Shown: one piece after another, positions 38,411 through 52,639 of the stretch
Numbering within the stretch: position 1 is the stretch's first letter
Layout of the letters: the number at the start of each line of letters is the position of its first letter
NCBI GenBank assembly: GCA_013397695.1
Contig: VYZI01000106.1
Location: forward strand, 62,001 to 126,000
Length of the DNA: 64,000 nt
Source: Centropus unirufus
Lineage: Eukaryota > Chordata > Aves > Cuculiformes > Centropidae
Reading direction: 5' to 3'
The notes under the pieces: model-generated
Databases searched by the model: none
Told to the model about the DNA's origin: nothing
Seen by the model: the letters and a program-made list of their open reading frames with translations, nothing else
Made by a program: the position numbers and the translations under genes

Positions 38411-40576
38411 AGAAAGGCTAGGAGTCATGAAATGATGACATGGTCTTGGTTCTTCCATAGTGTCTCACATTGCACTAAAATCCTTGAATGTTACATAGAG
38501 GCAGAGAAGAAATATATGCAACCTATTGAGGGACTTTTTTTTATGGTAGTGTTTACAGTCACACTTATGAGTCTCTTTCAAAAAACAATCTCCTCCTTTT
38601 TTGCTGTGAAAGTAAATCATCCAGTACTTTAAACAAAGAGCAACAATGTGAATCAATAAAACAATCAGCTTTGTAAAAATAGAACAGAAATGTTTACATG
38701 TCCTTTTTAGACAGAGCATTATTGAATAGAAAGTCCTCCTCATCAGAATTTCGGGCATGCTATTCATAATTTTAAGTCCAATGGACAATCACTGGTCAAT
38801 TGGTGAGATTATTCAGGTTGCAGAACACTTTTGCAAACTGCTATCTAAATGCTATCTAAAAAGCCAAGCTTTACCATGAATGACAATTATTAGTTGGAAC
38901 TCATAACAATTTAAAATAAAATAAAATGATAACATTTTTTCCTCTCTTGAGGAGGAAAGAGACCATTTTTTTGGTTTGCAAATATATAAAAATTTAATTG
39001 ATGGAGGAAATTTAACTGTAGATGTTCAATGGCTTCCTCCCAAACCAAGTAGAATTAATTTAATAATTTTCTTTACTTCAGTGGACATTAGGTAAGCCCT
39101 AGATTACTGCCTTTTTCCTTTCTTAACGAGTTTGATACATGCTGGATTTCAGATATCCAAAACCTAAAAGAAGATGAAAGTTTTGGACATGTGTAACTTT
39201 CTAGTCTCCAGTTAAATGAATTAATGCTAGCTAGGAACTTCAATATGTAATGAAAAGTCCTGCCTGGCTTGTTAAGAATAGACTGTGTTATTTCCATGGT
39301 CTGAATGATCTATAGTGTTTGGAATTTGGAAAAATATTTTTTTCCTTGGGTTTTTAAAAGCCACAGTGAAAAGTGAGAAAATTAAGAAAAAACTTGGAAA
39401 ATCATGTTGATTTTTAGTAGCAACAAGATTTTTTGATTAAAAACTATTTTAAGTGAACTACTATTGATGAATATTTAGAAAACATTTCCTAAATCAAGGA
39501 AGTGCTGATGTTCACACTGCAATATCTTTGAAATTTATGGCTATGCTATTTCAGCCTCAAGATATAAGCATATTGTCTTTCCATTAAAAGTGAAAGGGTA
39601 GAAATAGGGGAAAAGAATTATTATCTGTTTTTTTTAGCTGAGCTGCCAAGAAAACCCTAACTTTCTCAAATTCATGAATAACTGAAATATCTGAAAAGTA
39701 GTCTTCAATACATTAGGAATATTCTATAATTTAATTCAGTTGTACCTGACTAATATATTCTGTAACGTTGCTGAAAGATTTAAAGTCTTGGTCTGCATTT
39801 TGATATATTTTTCCATATGTTCGTGAGGCCTATAAGACCTTGAGACAGTAGAAAAACTATATGCGCTGTAATCCTATCATACCATCCATTAATAAATTTA
39901 GAAGTTCTTAGCCTATCTGTATTGCAGAATACATAGTAGTATAGAAAACACATACAGATTTACATCACGAGAAGATACCTCCAGATGTGGAAAATAGATT
40001 CTGAGTGGCATGAAAACATTTTCGTGGTTCTTTGAAAGCAAATGTCTTCAAAATGACCCAGCCATGAGTTCATACCTTTCTTTCTTACGTGTTTTGCTGG
40101 CACTCTGATTATTACAGCTCCAAGCCTAGAAATACAGTAATTTGTATGAAACAGACTGCATGTTTTTACCTACTCAGTTGAATTTCCTGCTCTTTTATTT
40201 CTCTATCCTTTCTTTTTTCAGAATAGGGTTTCCAATTTTTGACATTGTTCCAAGAAAATCTTGGGATGTTTGAGAGAAATGTCATTTCAGAAATATTTTC
40301 CTCATTTATATTTAATAGATATTTTCATGTTCTTAAAAAAAAAGGATAATCTTGCATCTTTATAATTACCTCATCATTCTAAAAGCTCTTACTAGTATCC
40401 AGCCTAACCAGAACAGAATAGCAAGATATTGTTAGTCTTTTACTTTGGATTTAATACACAAATAAGCATAGAACCAATTTAAAATGTATTTAATACATGC
40501 ACTGAAGAATAGAAATACAGAAGCCTACAGGTCATGAAGAAGTCTGTCACTGAGTTATTACTACTCTTGTAGAGAC

Positions 40577-40602
40577 CATTACTGCTAAGCTAAGCAGTAA
40601 TG
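40577..40602. repeat. Perfect 10-bp hairpin
   Basis: CATTACTGCT (40577-40586), 6-nt loop AAGCTA, then the exact reverse complement AGCAGTAATG (40593-40602). It is too short for a typical microRNA precursor, and I see no longer stem around it. Confidence 0.7.
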
Positions 40603-43600
40603 ATAAGCTTTATGCTTTTCAAGCTTTGTCTGCCCTTTGCGGAACAGCCCCTTTGGGTCTAGCTTGGGTCCGAAGGGATGATTTTATATATCAAATTATA
40701 GAAATTTACCTGAAAACTATAATGAGCTGTTTTAATGACAGTTCACAAGAAAATAAAGAAAACAGTGAAATTTAATAGCAAATATGTGCTAGTTAATATA
40801 CTGTTTTTAAACTTGGGATGACTGATTTTACGCAGCCAAGTAAGATATATCCTGACAGCCTTGCAAGTGTCATGAAGCTGTCGAAGACAAAAATGTGTCA
40901 CTGTAACATGAATAATTTTTTCTGGGGTTATTTTGGGGAAAGAGGGAGAGAGGAAGGAAACTACAAAGCTTTTCTAAAATCATTAGGCTCAGAATTTCAG
41001 AATAAAAGTTTCTCCTGCCATAACTCTTCAGGCATCTGTAGAAATAGTAAATCACTGGGAAAAGTGCAATGTTATTATTGTGCAGAACATGGATTTAAAA
41101 GATATAATGCTAAATCAAGTATCAGGTTGAAAATCATGTTTGCATCAAGCAGAAAAAATAATCACAAAATACCACATTCAACCAATACACGACTGTCCTT
41201 GTGTAAGAATAACAGCTTTCAAAATTTATATGAAGTATCATTCAGTTTACTAGTTACTAATAAATGACATAAAAGTTAATATTTGTCTTTGGAAGGAATT
41301 GTATGTTCTTCAGCCTCTTAAGGTTGCATTTCCAGTCTGGTCAAGGTCAACACTGGATCTTTCTGTTGAAGACCTTTCATGTGAAATCATCACTAGACTT
41401 AGAGGTTCGGAAAGTAATGCTTCAGACATGTTTTCTTGTTGTGATGGCCTTTGTCTTGATATGCTGTCTCTTTGCCAAAGGAGTGGCTCTGAGTTGACAT
41501 CTTCTCTGCTTGTTTTTATCTGAGATCAATTTTCTGGATGAGTTGAGTGCAAGATAAATGTGATATTATCAGTGACAGTTGCACTATTTCAGATCACATC
41601 TGATTTTTAAAGATGTGAAATCAAATATAATAGGAAAAGGGTTCACATAAGACTTTATTATTTCAGTGATATATCTAGACTGTCTAAACTGAAGATTTTA
41701 AGACATGAGTCTTAGAATTCTAACACTAAATCCATTGTTTGTATGGATTGATATTCTTACTGTACTTCGCCATTGGAGTTTATTTGATCAACATAATGAA
41801 AAAAATGTAAAATACCTTGGATTTCATATGTCTGCATCAGCAAATTACTCTAAGCAATGTTCCCAGCTAGACAATTTCAACATTGTTGGAATTTGCCCTT
41901 CTAGATTTGATTATGGCTTGTGTTAAACACACTAAAATGGATGATAATTTTCTGGAAATACTCTTTACTGGAGTACATACTGTTTTATTTAATTTTTCAG
42001 TATAATCTCCCCCTCTCCAGAAGGTTGTTCTGGAAGACAGAAATCTGTCTTGTTTTAATACGGAACATTGCTTTGAAAAATAGTTTTACTTGACAATCAA
42101 TCATGAGATGTAGGTTGCTATTTCAAATGTAATTCAATAGCTGAATTCCCTGGAACAGGTCTCCCATCATAGGTAATCACCCCAAGTTAATCTGTGCGTG
42201 AAACCGGCATAATGGCTCAATTTTTCATTTGCTAAATGACTAAAATTTAATTCTGGGCACTGAAAAAGCAAAAAAAAAATGAAGTGCTTATGTGTAAAAC
42301 CTGAGTCAAAACCCATCAGTCCAAGTCATTAATCAATTTGCCACCAATACAAAATTCCAATCTGTTTATATTCATTTGCACAAAGAACAGCGAAAAACTA
42401 TCTTCTTGCTCTGTTCATATAACCCCTTTCTTTTCATACATCAAAATATCGGTTTTGCTAGACATACTCTGTTTTCTATGAAAACCTTTTGATTGACTTG
42501 CTGCATTCATTACATATAGAAAATAACAGAGGTTCTAATCCTTCAATTAACTGTTCTTGGGACAATTTACATACTTTAGAGAGTGCACTTGCAGGACTGA
42601 AAACTCATCAGTTTTATAAGTGGTATTAGCACAGTAGCAGGTTAACTGTTGTCAAGTTTTTATTAGTGTCAATGTACATGTGCCTTTGTGAGGTGTCTTG
42701 ATTTAGTGCCACAAGACACTCGGGTTGTAAAATACATATGCTCAGGGGACACAGGATGAGTAGTTTACAAACTTGCTAACTCATACTTCTCAAGAAACTG
42801 ATTCCCAAAGGATGGAGCTTCCAGGAAGGGCTTCTGTAGGGACTGATAGTTGGTCCAGTGCATTCAGTATTTTTTTTTGATCACTTGAAAATAAACACGA
42901 CACTAGTGATAAAATTGATGATGAGTAAATAACAATGAAGAAAGGGCACAATAAAAAGCAATTTGAGTCACATGCCATTTGCATCATATGAGGTAAGTCT
43001 ACAGATCAAAGGACTTTTTCTCTCTGACCAAGATTAGTGCACCATTATTTTGTAGTTCTGACAGTCAATTATAGATGAACTTTGCAAAATTGGAGCGAAT
43101 ACAATAAAAATTAGAGAAAATATTCTACAGACTGGAGAAAATGTCTTACAACAGATTTCAAGAATTCAAATTTTAATTTTAAAGGAACAACAAAAAGGTA
43201 ATAACTTTTAAATGTCTTTTTTGAGGAGGAAAATATGTTCTTAAAGCTCATGCATGTGAAAGAGAAAGAACAAGAACCAACGTTATAAGCTAGATATATA
43301 TGAGAACAGGTACAAGTATGTAATGTCTGTTTAAATCATTTCAGGAGCAAAACATCAAGGGAAGGATTGCATCCTCAACAGTGTACTATCTTCTAATCTG
43401 CCTTGATGTCTCTTTGGAACATACATACTAACTAAAAATAAATAGTTATTTGATTAAATAATCACTGTTGGACTTAACACAATAATAATTTTTAGTGGAA
43501 GTCAAAATAAAGTAACTCTGTTTTCTACATGAACCTATGAAAAAATATTATCTGTGTTAAGCCAGATCTATAGAATCAAACTTGAAGGATTTATTTCCCC

Positions 43601-44073
43601 CTATAAAATATACATTACCATATAATTAAGCATATTTTATGCACCAAACAAATCAATCACTACAGGTATATTCGTGAAAATTATTCTGTTTTTCGTTAAC
43701 ATGCCATGCTGTGTTAACTATCATAAATCGTATATATATTCTAGAACTGTGTAATTTCTGATTTTTTTGCTGGATATTCAGTCAAGTACATAGCAAATGA
43801 ACAAAGAGCATCAGATTGCGGCAGTTTCAGAACAGACATAAACCTAACAAAGTTTTTCCCAGTCATATGAATCAAGTGAAAAATATGGAAGAAATTGGTT
43901 AGGTCTGAAATGACTTATTTCCATTCTTTTCTTCAATTCAATAATAAAAAGGGTCTTTTTTTAATGATGTTTCCACTATAATTTCCTAATAACTAACTCT
44001 GAACTCAACTATAATTCCTATTTTTTTGCCTTTCTCATTTGTGTGTAATTTGAAAAAGTAGTGGAGGCTGAAA

Positions 44074-44214
44074 TTTCCATTTCAATATGTTTCTAAATTA
44101 GTACATAATTGTCTTCTCTAAAATCACTTCTCTGATGATTTCTACAGTTTTTTGCAAGATTTATAGAAGTAATCAGATTATAAAAGGGCATCTTAACCAA
44201 TATTGAAATGGAAA
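44074..44214. repeat. Perfect 15-bp inverted repeat with a 111-bp spacer
   Basis: TTTCCATTTCAATAT at 44074-44088 recurs as its exact reverse complement ATATTGAAATGGAAA at 44200-44214. Outside the 15 bp the similarity is weak (AGGC and TTAA-like fragments). This could be the termini of a small decayed MITE or a chance stem. It lies about 0.55 kb upstream of exon 4. Confidence 0.6.
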
Positions 44215-44758
44215 GGCTTGCCTTCTGATAAGGAATTATCTGCCCGATTATAAATGCAACAAGAACTGTTTTTAAGGCTTTGTGAATACTGGTTGGTGGT
44301 CACAGTATGGTGCTCTGCTATTATTAATGGACTCACCAAGAAGTTAAAATTTCATTCAGCTGTAGACATTGTTCTTTTGATGAGAAATGACATGCTGTTC
44401 CTTACCTGTGATGAATTACAATTGTGGTCCAGGAGGTAAACAGTCAGTGGTTGATTAATCTGGTTATCCCACTGTTAAGAATTATTCATATAAAAATATT
44501 TTCCATATTCTAAAAATAACATTTTTGTATTGTTGAACATAATATAGCTAACATAAGTTCTAGCATAAAGGGCTGCATAGTTCAATACAATAATTGTGCA
44601 TGTTTGTATGAAAATACTGTTCTTAAAGGCTATAATGACAGACTAGCACCTTCTATTAAAACACAGTGCTTTTAATAATTAGGGGGAAATGGATGCAAGC
44701 AGTGTCACTCAGCACTCTGTCAGATTTAATCTATTTAACATTTCTCTGTTTCTTTCAG

Positions 44759-45063
44759 CATAAAGAACGTCACTCCAAAAGTAGGCGATGCTGAAACTCG
44801 TAAAGCCATTCGCCGTGCCTTCGATGTGTGGCAGAATGTAACTCCTCTAACATTTGAAGAAGTTCCTTATATTGAATTAGAAAATGGCAAGAGGGATGTG
44901 GATATTACAATAATTTTTGCATCAGGTTTTCATGGAGACAGTTCTCCCTTTGATGGAGAGGGAGGATTTTTGGCTCATGCATATTTCCCTGGGCCAGGAA
45001 TTGGAGGAGACACTCATTTTGACTCAGATGAGCCATGGACTTTGGGAAATCCCAATCATGATG
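44759..45063 (+). CDS. MMP16: MMP16 exon 4: N-terminal part of the catalytic domain
   Basis: The exon is 305 bp: the last base of the split Ser codon, 101 codons starting IKNVTPKVGDAETRKAI and ending NPNHD, then the first base of a Gly codon. About residues 135-237. It contains the first strands and helix A of the M10 metalloprotease fold. Structural zinc ligands are in FHGD (His193, Asp195), AHAYF (His208) and THFD (His221), with the calcium-binding loop DGEGGFLAHAYFPGPGIGGD. The catalytic HELGH helix is in the next exon and is not in this window. The MT-MMP-type insertion PYIELENGKRD is present; from memory human MMP16 has Ser at the Ile, and Pro at the Ala of DAETR. Two N-V-T sequons occur at about 138 and 161. 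The acceptor TTTCTTTCAG and donor GTAAGA (45064) are good. The frame read through the donor gives a spurious extension to 45140. Confidence 0.97.
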
Positions 45064-48000
45064 GTAAGAGATTTCAGTTTCAACAAAAATGCCATGAGCT
45101 TTCGGCTATCCGAACTATTTCCATGCTTCCCCGTCCCTAAAGTCGCACAGTTCTCTTTCCTAAGTTCACAAAGCTTTTGAAATGTTTTCAGTTGAGGGGC
45201 ATATTAGAATCTGAGGCAGAGAAGTTTCTGTCTAGATATAAGTTACAGTATGGAAATGTTTCTCTTGAATAACATTGAATTGTTAGGAGACGTTGCTCAT
45301 TCATACAATGCACTGTTGATTGTTTACATAAACTAATTTTGCATTTTTTTGTCATATAGATGTGATTTAGATTTATGGAAAATGTGTAATGTTCTTCGGC
45401 AGCAATATGAGGGATGTTAAGAACAAGTGAAACTACCAATATGGTAGATACCAATGTACATAAAATGTAGTCTTCTCCACTTTTTCTTTACAGTGATGCA
45501 GTGACAGCATTTGAAGTGGGCACTTAAAGATACAATTCTAGGTACAGAGTTAGTTTCCCAGTTACTTTTGACAACTTTTGGAATTGTTCATCTCCAAAAG
45601 AATTCCAGTTTACTTAAGATGTACATTCCCTGTACTCAAGTAAGGGACTGCACAGTGCAGTTGACATACCTAGAATTTGCCAAATGAAGACTAAAGATTC
45701 TTTCTAAGTTACTCTTCTCAGGAGTATAATTTGGTCCTTGCCAAGCTCCAAATCGATGTGACTAAATTACTACCATTATCTAGGAAACAGAATTTAAAGC
45801 AAGCCTTTGCATCTCTGCAGAACAGTAAGAAACAGAAAGTTTTTATGTAGATGTATTCTGTGTTTGATGCTTTGACAAGTTTTGGCTCCAGCAGCCTCAG
45901 TTGTCCTAGAAGATGTCTCTAAGGCAGTTACATAGAAATTGAGACAGTTTCTTCGGCAAACAGCACAAAAGAGGACTTTTACAGCATACAAAAGATGATA
46001 ACAGATGGCAAGAAGTACAGAACTGTTGTATTTCAGTGTTACAGTGAATTTGTGAACAATGAAAAGCTTTGCCTAATTCCTTTCCTTTCCCTTTCTCACC
46101 TGAGATGTTCCAAGTAAAATTAGAGCTTTTTATGTGGCAGCATTTGTAGTCTGGAGTTTGCAACAAAGCTTTAAGATCATATTTCAGGACTATAGATATG
46201 GTGTTGTGACTGTTCTAATTATGCAATGCTATTGCTGTGCCTGGGTCATTGCGGCAAGCGCAGCATACTGGTACCCTTAGTAGCAGAATGGATTCAAGAA
46301 GCTTATTTCTTGTGGACCAAGCCCTCTTGTTGAAGCAAAATCTGTGGTATTGCATTGGTCGTATTTTCCCTTTTCACAAGTTTAGCTCAAACAAACAGCA
46401 CTGGGAATCTTTTGTTAGTGCAGTTCAGGTACATGGTGTCATAGCATTGTGAAGCTAACTTAAGGTATTTTAATGGGCCTCAGTGTGAGTCCAGCACGGC
46501 ACGTACCCTTCTGTGGTTTTAAAGCTATTACTTCACGCACTCAGGAAGATCTACAGGTCTTTTTTTACATCAAAGTCAAGGTGTCAATTTGAAATGGGAT
46601 AACTCTTTTCGATCAGTTCCACATACAAATACTTCTAGTCTTTATGAAAGTGTTCAAACTTCTGTGTATCTACTTCTTTAACTTAAATAATTTTCAAAGG
46701 GCATGAGGACACTCGTGTCTTTATATCACTTCTTGTAGTTGAGTTTTTTAGAGCAGTTTTTAAAAGCTCTTTCTTGTAATAGTGAATTTGAAGATATTTT
46801 GAAGAAAAATCAAGTGAATGTAAAATTATACTATCACTAGAAATAGGCTTTTATGTATTTTCGAACATCACATTTGTATACTAAAAAACTTTTGTTGTCT
46901 GTATCACGAGGGTTTAATAGGTATCACTGGAAATTTATTCTGAAAATAATAATAACCATATACTTTGATGTGGTCATATATACTGTTCTGAGGGAGACGT
47001 TCCTGTTAGAATGGAAAAATCAAGGTAGAAAATTCAGGATCTTTTATGACTGGAAAATTGGTGCAAAATACTTGACAATTAAAGTAAATATCCTATCAAT
47101 GAAAGTTTTCTGAAGAATTTTGATAACTCCTAGTTTCATTGTTGAGATAGCATGAAACAATGGATTTATGTTATGGCTATTGTCCAGAGAAAAGTCTTAT
47201 GTCTTTGTAACTCGATAAATAGAAGTTTATGTGCAGCTGATCTGTATATTCAGTGCCTGTTTGTCTAATTAGTGACTTCTAGTTTTCAGGTAGGCCAAGT
47301 TGCGCTGATAATCTTACTACGTTAACTTGTGTTTAGGAGTCCTGAAGGAATATCCATATTTATTATTTTTTTTTGTCTGGAAAAAAGTTCCAGGTGAAAA
47401 AACAAGACAAATGTGCCATTTAGGACTGGCAGGAGGAAAAGATTTATGGCTCTCTTAGGCTCACCGTCATTCTGAGCTCAACCTCAGACTACTGAAAAGT
47501 AGAAAGTTGAAAAATTTATGATCTTAGCTATTAGTCATTCTTCCTAGGTGAGTGCCATTTTTTTAAGGTTCATTGCACCAATAGTCCGTCATCTTCCTGT
47601 AGTATTATTTGAAATCTGATAGAAGCAGAAAAAAACCCAACAGTGATTTATATTTGTTTTTAAACTAACTCTTACCCCATAGGGTCATTTTTTTCTGATT
47701 CCTATTATTCCAGAGGGATTTAAAAATAGGGCCAACTTGGTTATGTCATGCTAGCCTCATTCTCTACCTTGTGCTGTTCTTCTAATGAAATTGATTTGGA
47801 TTCTATCTACCTGAGAAAACACAAGCCTCTTCTTGTAATGATGGCATAAACTCTTTCCCTTTTTAAAAATAAATTTAATTCCTAATGAGGAACCATATAC
47901 AAATTCAGTATTCTGAGTGCAGTTAATTTCTAGGGCAATTTATCCTGACTAGTTAATTGCAGTGTCTTCTTAGTTTAGGTTTGGTTTGGTTTTGTATTTT

Positions 48001-51000
48001 ATATCAGGTTTTCTTGATTTTTTTTTTGTGTTTTACTTGGTTTTAATCCTGTTGTAGACTGAAGGGACAGTTCCAATAGAAATGCATCATCACCATAGTG
48101 CAGTCTGCTTTCCTTTGTTCTCAGTTCACTGGTATGTTTTCGTGGATTGCAGACTTACCTTATAAATCATGTACTGGGGAAGAGATCTGTGCTTTGACTC
48201 CTCCCTTATTCTGAAGAATGAATAAGGCTCTTGAAGTAGAGAATAATGGGCCTTTACTCAGGAAAAAGACCTACTGTCATACAATTAAACACTTGTAGTC
48301 TCTCTAAAATGTTGTATTTCTTTGCCTTCATTATACCCTGTAAGAAGAGTACTGCCAGTACCTTGACTCCAGCTGAGCTGTAGAGGTCTTTTTTTTCTGA
48401 ATTTCCTTCTATAGGGCTGCAGGTGATGGCAGAAGTACTGGCCAGAAAGAGGGATGAGAAATTTTCCAACAGAGAGGATCAATGGAAACGAGAACATAAT
48501 TTCTTTTGCTGGAGAAGGAGGGATATACTGTAATATAAAAAATGTTTGGGGTTTTTTTGCAAGGTAAATAGTAGTCTTAAAATACTTCGGACAATGTGTT
48601 TGCATGCATTGGACTGTAGCCTTCCTCCAATTAGTTTTCATGTTCTTCTTTGATGACATCTACTTTTCAAGTTCTTCTGTGGGAGTAGGCCTTTTCACCT
48701 GTAGAAGATATCATTTCCTTTATGGTCTGCCTAGCCAGGCTTTGCCGTGAGATGAGATCCTTAACTTTGTGAATTATTTGGGACAGGATGGTTTCTTCTT
48801 ACATCTTATGAACAGGTTAATCTGTTAACACTGGGAGCTATGGGAGAAGTAGATGATGGAGGAAACAAACATTGATTGTGAAAGACTATTCAGGAATCGC
48901 AAAGCAGAAAGGATAGGAATATCACAAGAAAACATTTCACAATGTGTGCACTTAAAGATGTAAAAAGATAAAAGAATAAAAAGGATGTGAAAATCAAGTT
49001 ATGCAATTAGCTATCTGAAAAAGTCAGCACTTACTAGGAAGACTTTAGTTCCCTGTTTTCTGCTGTGGAGTGTGCTGAGTTCAACCAGGGTTTCTTCACA
49101 CCAGTGGTGTGAAGAAAAAGAAATAGAGGGAAAAAAAGCAAAAGGAAGAAATCTTAGTATACTTGTCTTGAGGCTAGGGAGAAATTTCACTGTTTCTGTG
49201 ACTCCAAACCATTTAGATGACACGTATCACCTCATTTTTTGAAGGAAAAATTTATGGACAGTGGATAATGTATCTAAATCCATAAAAGGTCAATGACCTC
49301 TTGCTAAAAGTAGCAATGTTTTGGAGATAGTGTATTGTCAAAATCCTCAAGGAAAATCTTTTCAAAGGATCCCTTTTGCTCCAATATTTCAAATCTTGTA
49401 ATGAAATTAAGTTACTGCCAGGGAGTAGTTGCATTGGGATTGTCTCTGTAGTAAATTTTCTGGTAGCTAGCAGAAAAATTCTGCCCTATGGCCTGCCTTC
49501 TTGTTATAAAACTGAAAGTGGAGTTCTTATTAGCCTTAAAAAGGCTCTCCCACATATGAGTTTCATCTGTCCATTATTAAATCTGCAGCATTTAATTTTT
49601 TTGACACACTGCAATATAACTAGATGTTGAAGTGTCTTATTCTAGTAGAATAAGTAATGTGCTGTATTTTTTAATATCTGCTTCATTATAGAGGTCATTA
49701 TAGAGCCTTAGAGCCTTTAGTCTCCTCCACTGTCCTTCAAAGTTACTGCAGCATGATGAACCATACAGATTCACAGGGCCTTCTAGATAAAATGGTTTTT
49801 ATTTCATAAGACTGACAATTATTTGTCTCTACTTAGATTCTCCATATTTTTTTCCAACTCTGAGCAACAGTTTTTTTAAAATCTGTTAGTAATGTATGCT
49901 GGGCATAGATGTTTGCTACTGGAAAAAATTGAAGGTATATTTATACAATAACACAGTTAGGGCTAGGACTAACATTCAAACACTGCCCTATTATTAACAT
50001 ATAGCAATAAAACTATTAAAAATTTCAGAAGGTCAGTTTTCTTATGTGTACCTCAGAAAATGCAAATTAGAAAGAAGTCAAAACATATATACAATAGTCA
50101 ATAGATTTTATTTCATTGCCTCTTTCCTGTGACTGAAGGTTGCCTACGATCCCATAATAGAACTTCAAGGAAGAGAGGAGTTCACCTTTGACCTAAGAGC
50201 TGCTAAATGCAGTCTTCACAGTAGGGGCTGCTAGTAAGAGATTTATGTCCCTTAGTATAGGATTATTAAATGCTGTATTTTGGAGAGGAAGTGTTATCTG
50301 CTTGTTGGGTTTTTTCCTTGTTTTTTTGGCTTGAGGTTTTTTTTTTGAGGAATCCTTTGTAAAATCTTGGAGAGAACCATAGGTATTCTTAGTTTAGTTT
50401 GTAGTTTTCTCAGTAATTTAAAAGCAGGCAGTTTCAAAAGCTAAATGAATCTAAGATCGTTCACCATTTCTGAAGTAAAACCCAGGTGATTAAGGGTCTG
50501 AAAACAGTCTTCTAAACATTGACCTCAGAGAAAGCTGTCTCATCTATAGAAATCTGTTATCTTCACTGGTTCTGTTGGTAAACCCCAAGGCCTAGTTCAT
50601 GGATCAAGTTTGTGTAACATTCCTGGCAACCTCAACCCAACAGAAACAGTTTCCTTAACTAGTAGCTCTGCTCAGGAGTTTCATTGTGGAATATAGTAGC
50701 AGGGAAAAAAAGGACTGTGATGAATTTTGCAGTTAATAGTCACTGCTACCTGCATGTTGAATGAAACACAGACTTTTTCTATCATCTGGGAATGAGGACT
50801 GAGATTTATCTGTTCTTCCTCACTGTCACCTTATATATTTTCTACTGATATTTTTTCCCAGGATCTACTGCATGAATTATAAATGTAATTCCTATTAAAT
50901 GTAGGAAAGCTCTCAAACAGATTCCTAAAAGTATGGCAGACAGAGTGGAATGTATACTATGTTGTAATAGAGAGCAAGATCCATTACTAATACATACTAT

Positions 51001-52639
51001 CATATATTTTATGGTTACTTGATTTATATATTTCCAACTTCAAGTGTAAGAGAACATTTTTGCTATCCATCAGGACTTAAGGCACAATCTCTTGCCTTTA
51101 TTTCAAAAATTGCATTTGTTTGTAAAAATTGATTTTGCATTTGCCTGGTGTATGCACTTAAGTTAGTCTAAACCTTGTTTAAAGCATTTATTTTTCCTGG
51201 GAAATTACTGAATGCATGTAAGCCTATTTAAGGGAGTGCTAACCAATTTCAATGGAGAGTACACTACTTTTAACACAATTGATTTAAGATTGACCTACTT
51301 AGACAAGTGCAGCTTTTTAAAACAGAGCAAGATTTATAAGTAACTCTTGGGGAAAACAAGGATTTGTGAGGAGCTTACATTTCAAGCACGTTAGCCATGA
51401 TGCTTAATGTAGCAATTACTGGCTGAAATCTGACAATAGAACTGTCTTCCAATGGCAGAAAATATTTAGCAAAATCCTAGCTAAAGTTGTCCTTAGATAA
51501 ACATAGTAGGTCAGTAATACTAGTCTGTTAAAATTATCTTCATATTCACATTTGCAACAGAAATAGAAATCAAAGTAAAATGCGAGACTTTTTGCTTCTG
51601 TAGGAAATTTACCAAAGCAGCCCCTGTACCAAACTGAAGTTCTGCAGAAACCTGTTCTTTCATGAAAGAATATACAATAGATAATAGCAAGTGAAAGTCC
51701 ATTACAGAAATAATAAATAATTTTAGTGTGCAGTTGCACTTAAATATGAGAATTTTACTGCAGAGTGCTTACACTCGTGGAATATTTCTAACTTGTATAT
51801 ACATGAAGCTTTGTTTCCGGGAAAACCAAACCAAAATTTCAAGTATTCCACAATTTTTTGTTAACTCTACAGCACAAAGAAAAAAGAACCTCAAACCTGT
51901 CTCTTTGTCCCATACTGTTTGTAGATTGCCAAGTAAAAGCTTTTTGGATCTGATGCAAATGTAGTATCTAGTGTAATGTACTTGGACTGTAGTTACTGCA
52001 TAGATTCTGCTTGCAGGCACTGTCTTGGCAGCCAAGAAAAAATTATGAAAATTCTGATCTCTGAACTATATAGATCAACGTGTAGTAAATTTACTCTGGC
52101 TGCCAGTGTGGCTGACACGGTGCTGGAGATATATGCTGCTGGAAAGACAAACCAGTGGAGCTGTGAATAGCAACTCTCCTAAGGGACCCCTGCGTCTCGA
52201 ACTGTGCTCGTGTCATATGCTGTGTTTAGTTAGAAGGAAAGCCAATAATTTAGGATTAAAGGAAGCTAAGTATTACAACATTACAATGACTTTAATTTCA
52301 TAAAACATGGTACTTAATTGATTATAAATATTTTGACCAGCTTTTATAAAAGTTGATCTGTATCCAAGCAGTGTGACCTTGCAGTTGTCACATACTTGTT
52401 TTCCAATTCTGTACTAGAAAAGATTATATGTAAATATTAATGTCTTCTTTGAATTTGTATTGTACTATATTTATGTATGTACTTTTAAGCACAGACTCGC
52501 CAACATGGATTCAGATGAAAAGTTATCCTACAAAACATCCTATCTCCAGGTATGGCTATTAACAGATACCTAGGGAAGAGAATAAGAGCAGGGCAAACAT
52601 ATGGCAACAAAACCTTAGCATATTCTCTGTTAGCTTCCA

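Larger units (their letters stand above)
36985..44758 (+). other. MMP16: MMP16 intron 3
   Basis: A phase 2 GT-AG intron of about 7.8 kb, from donor GTACCA at 36985 to acceptor TTTCTTTCAG ending at 44758. It contains a minus-strand CR1 at 38.0-38.4 kb, a 10-bp perfect hairpin near 40.6 kb and a 15-bp inverted repeat pair near 44.1 kb. The remaining sequence is AT-rich and unidentifiable. The longest frame, 40818-41267 (+), has no protein-like features. Confidence 0.92.

Noticed and set aside
40818..41267. 149-codon open frame on the plus strand in intron 3
   Set aside because: Ser/Asn/Lys-rich, no domain and no splice signals framing it. Consistent with a chance frame.
45064..45140. Continuation of the exon 4 frame past 45063
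   Set aside because: The frame stays open by chance past a consensus GTAAGA donor, and the added residues do not match MMP16, whose next residues should be GNDLFLVAVHELGH.
44917..45180. 87-codon plus-strand frame inside exon 4
   Set aside because: Out of frame with the MMP16 reading and crosses the donor site; a shadow frame.
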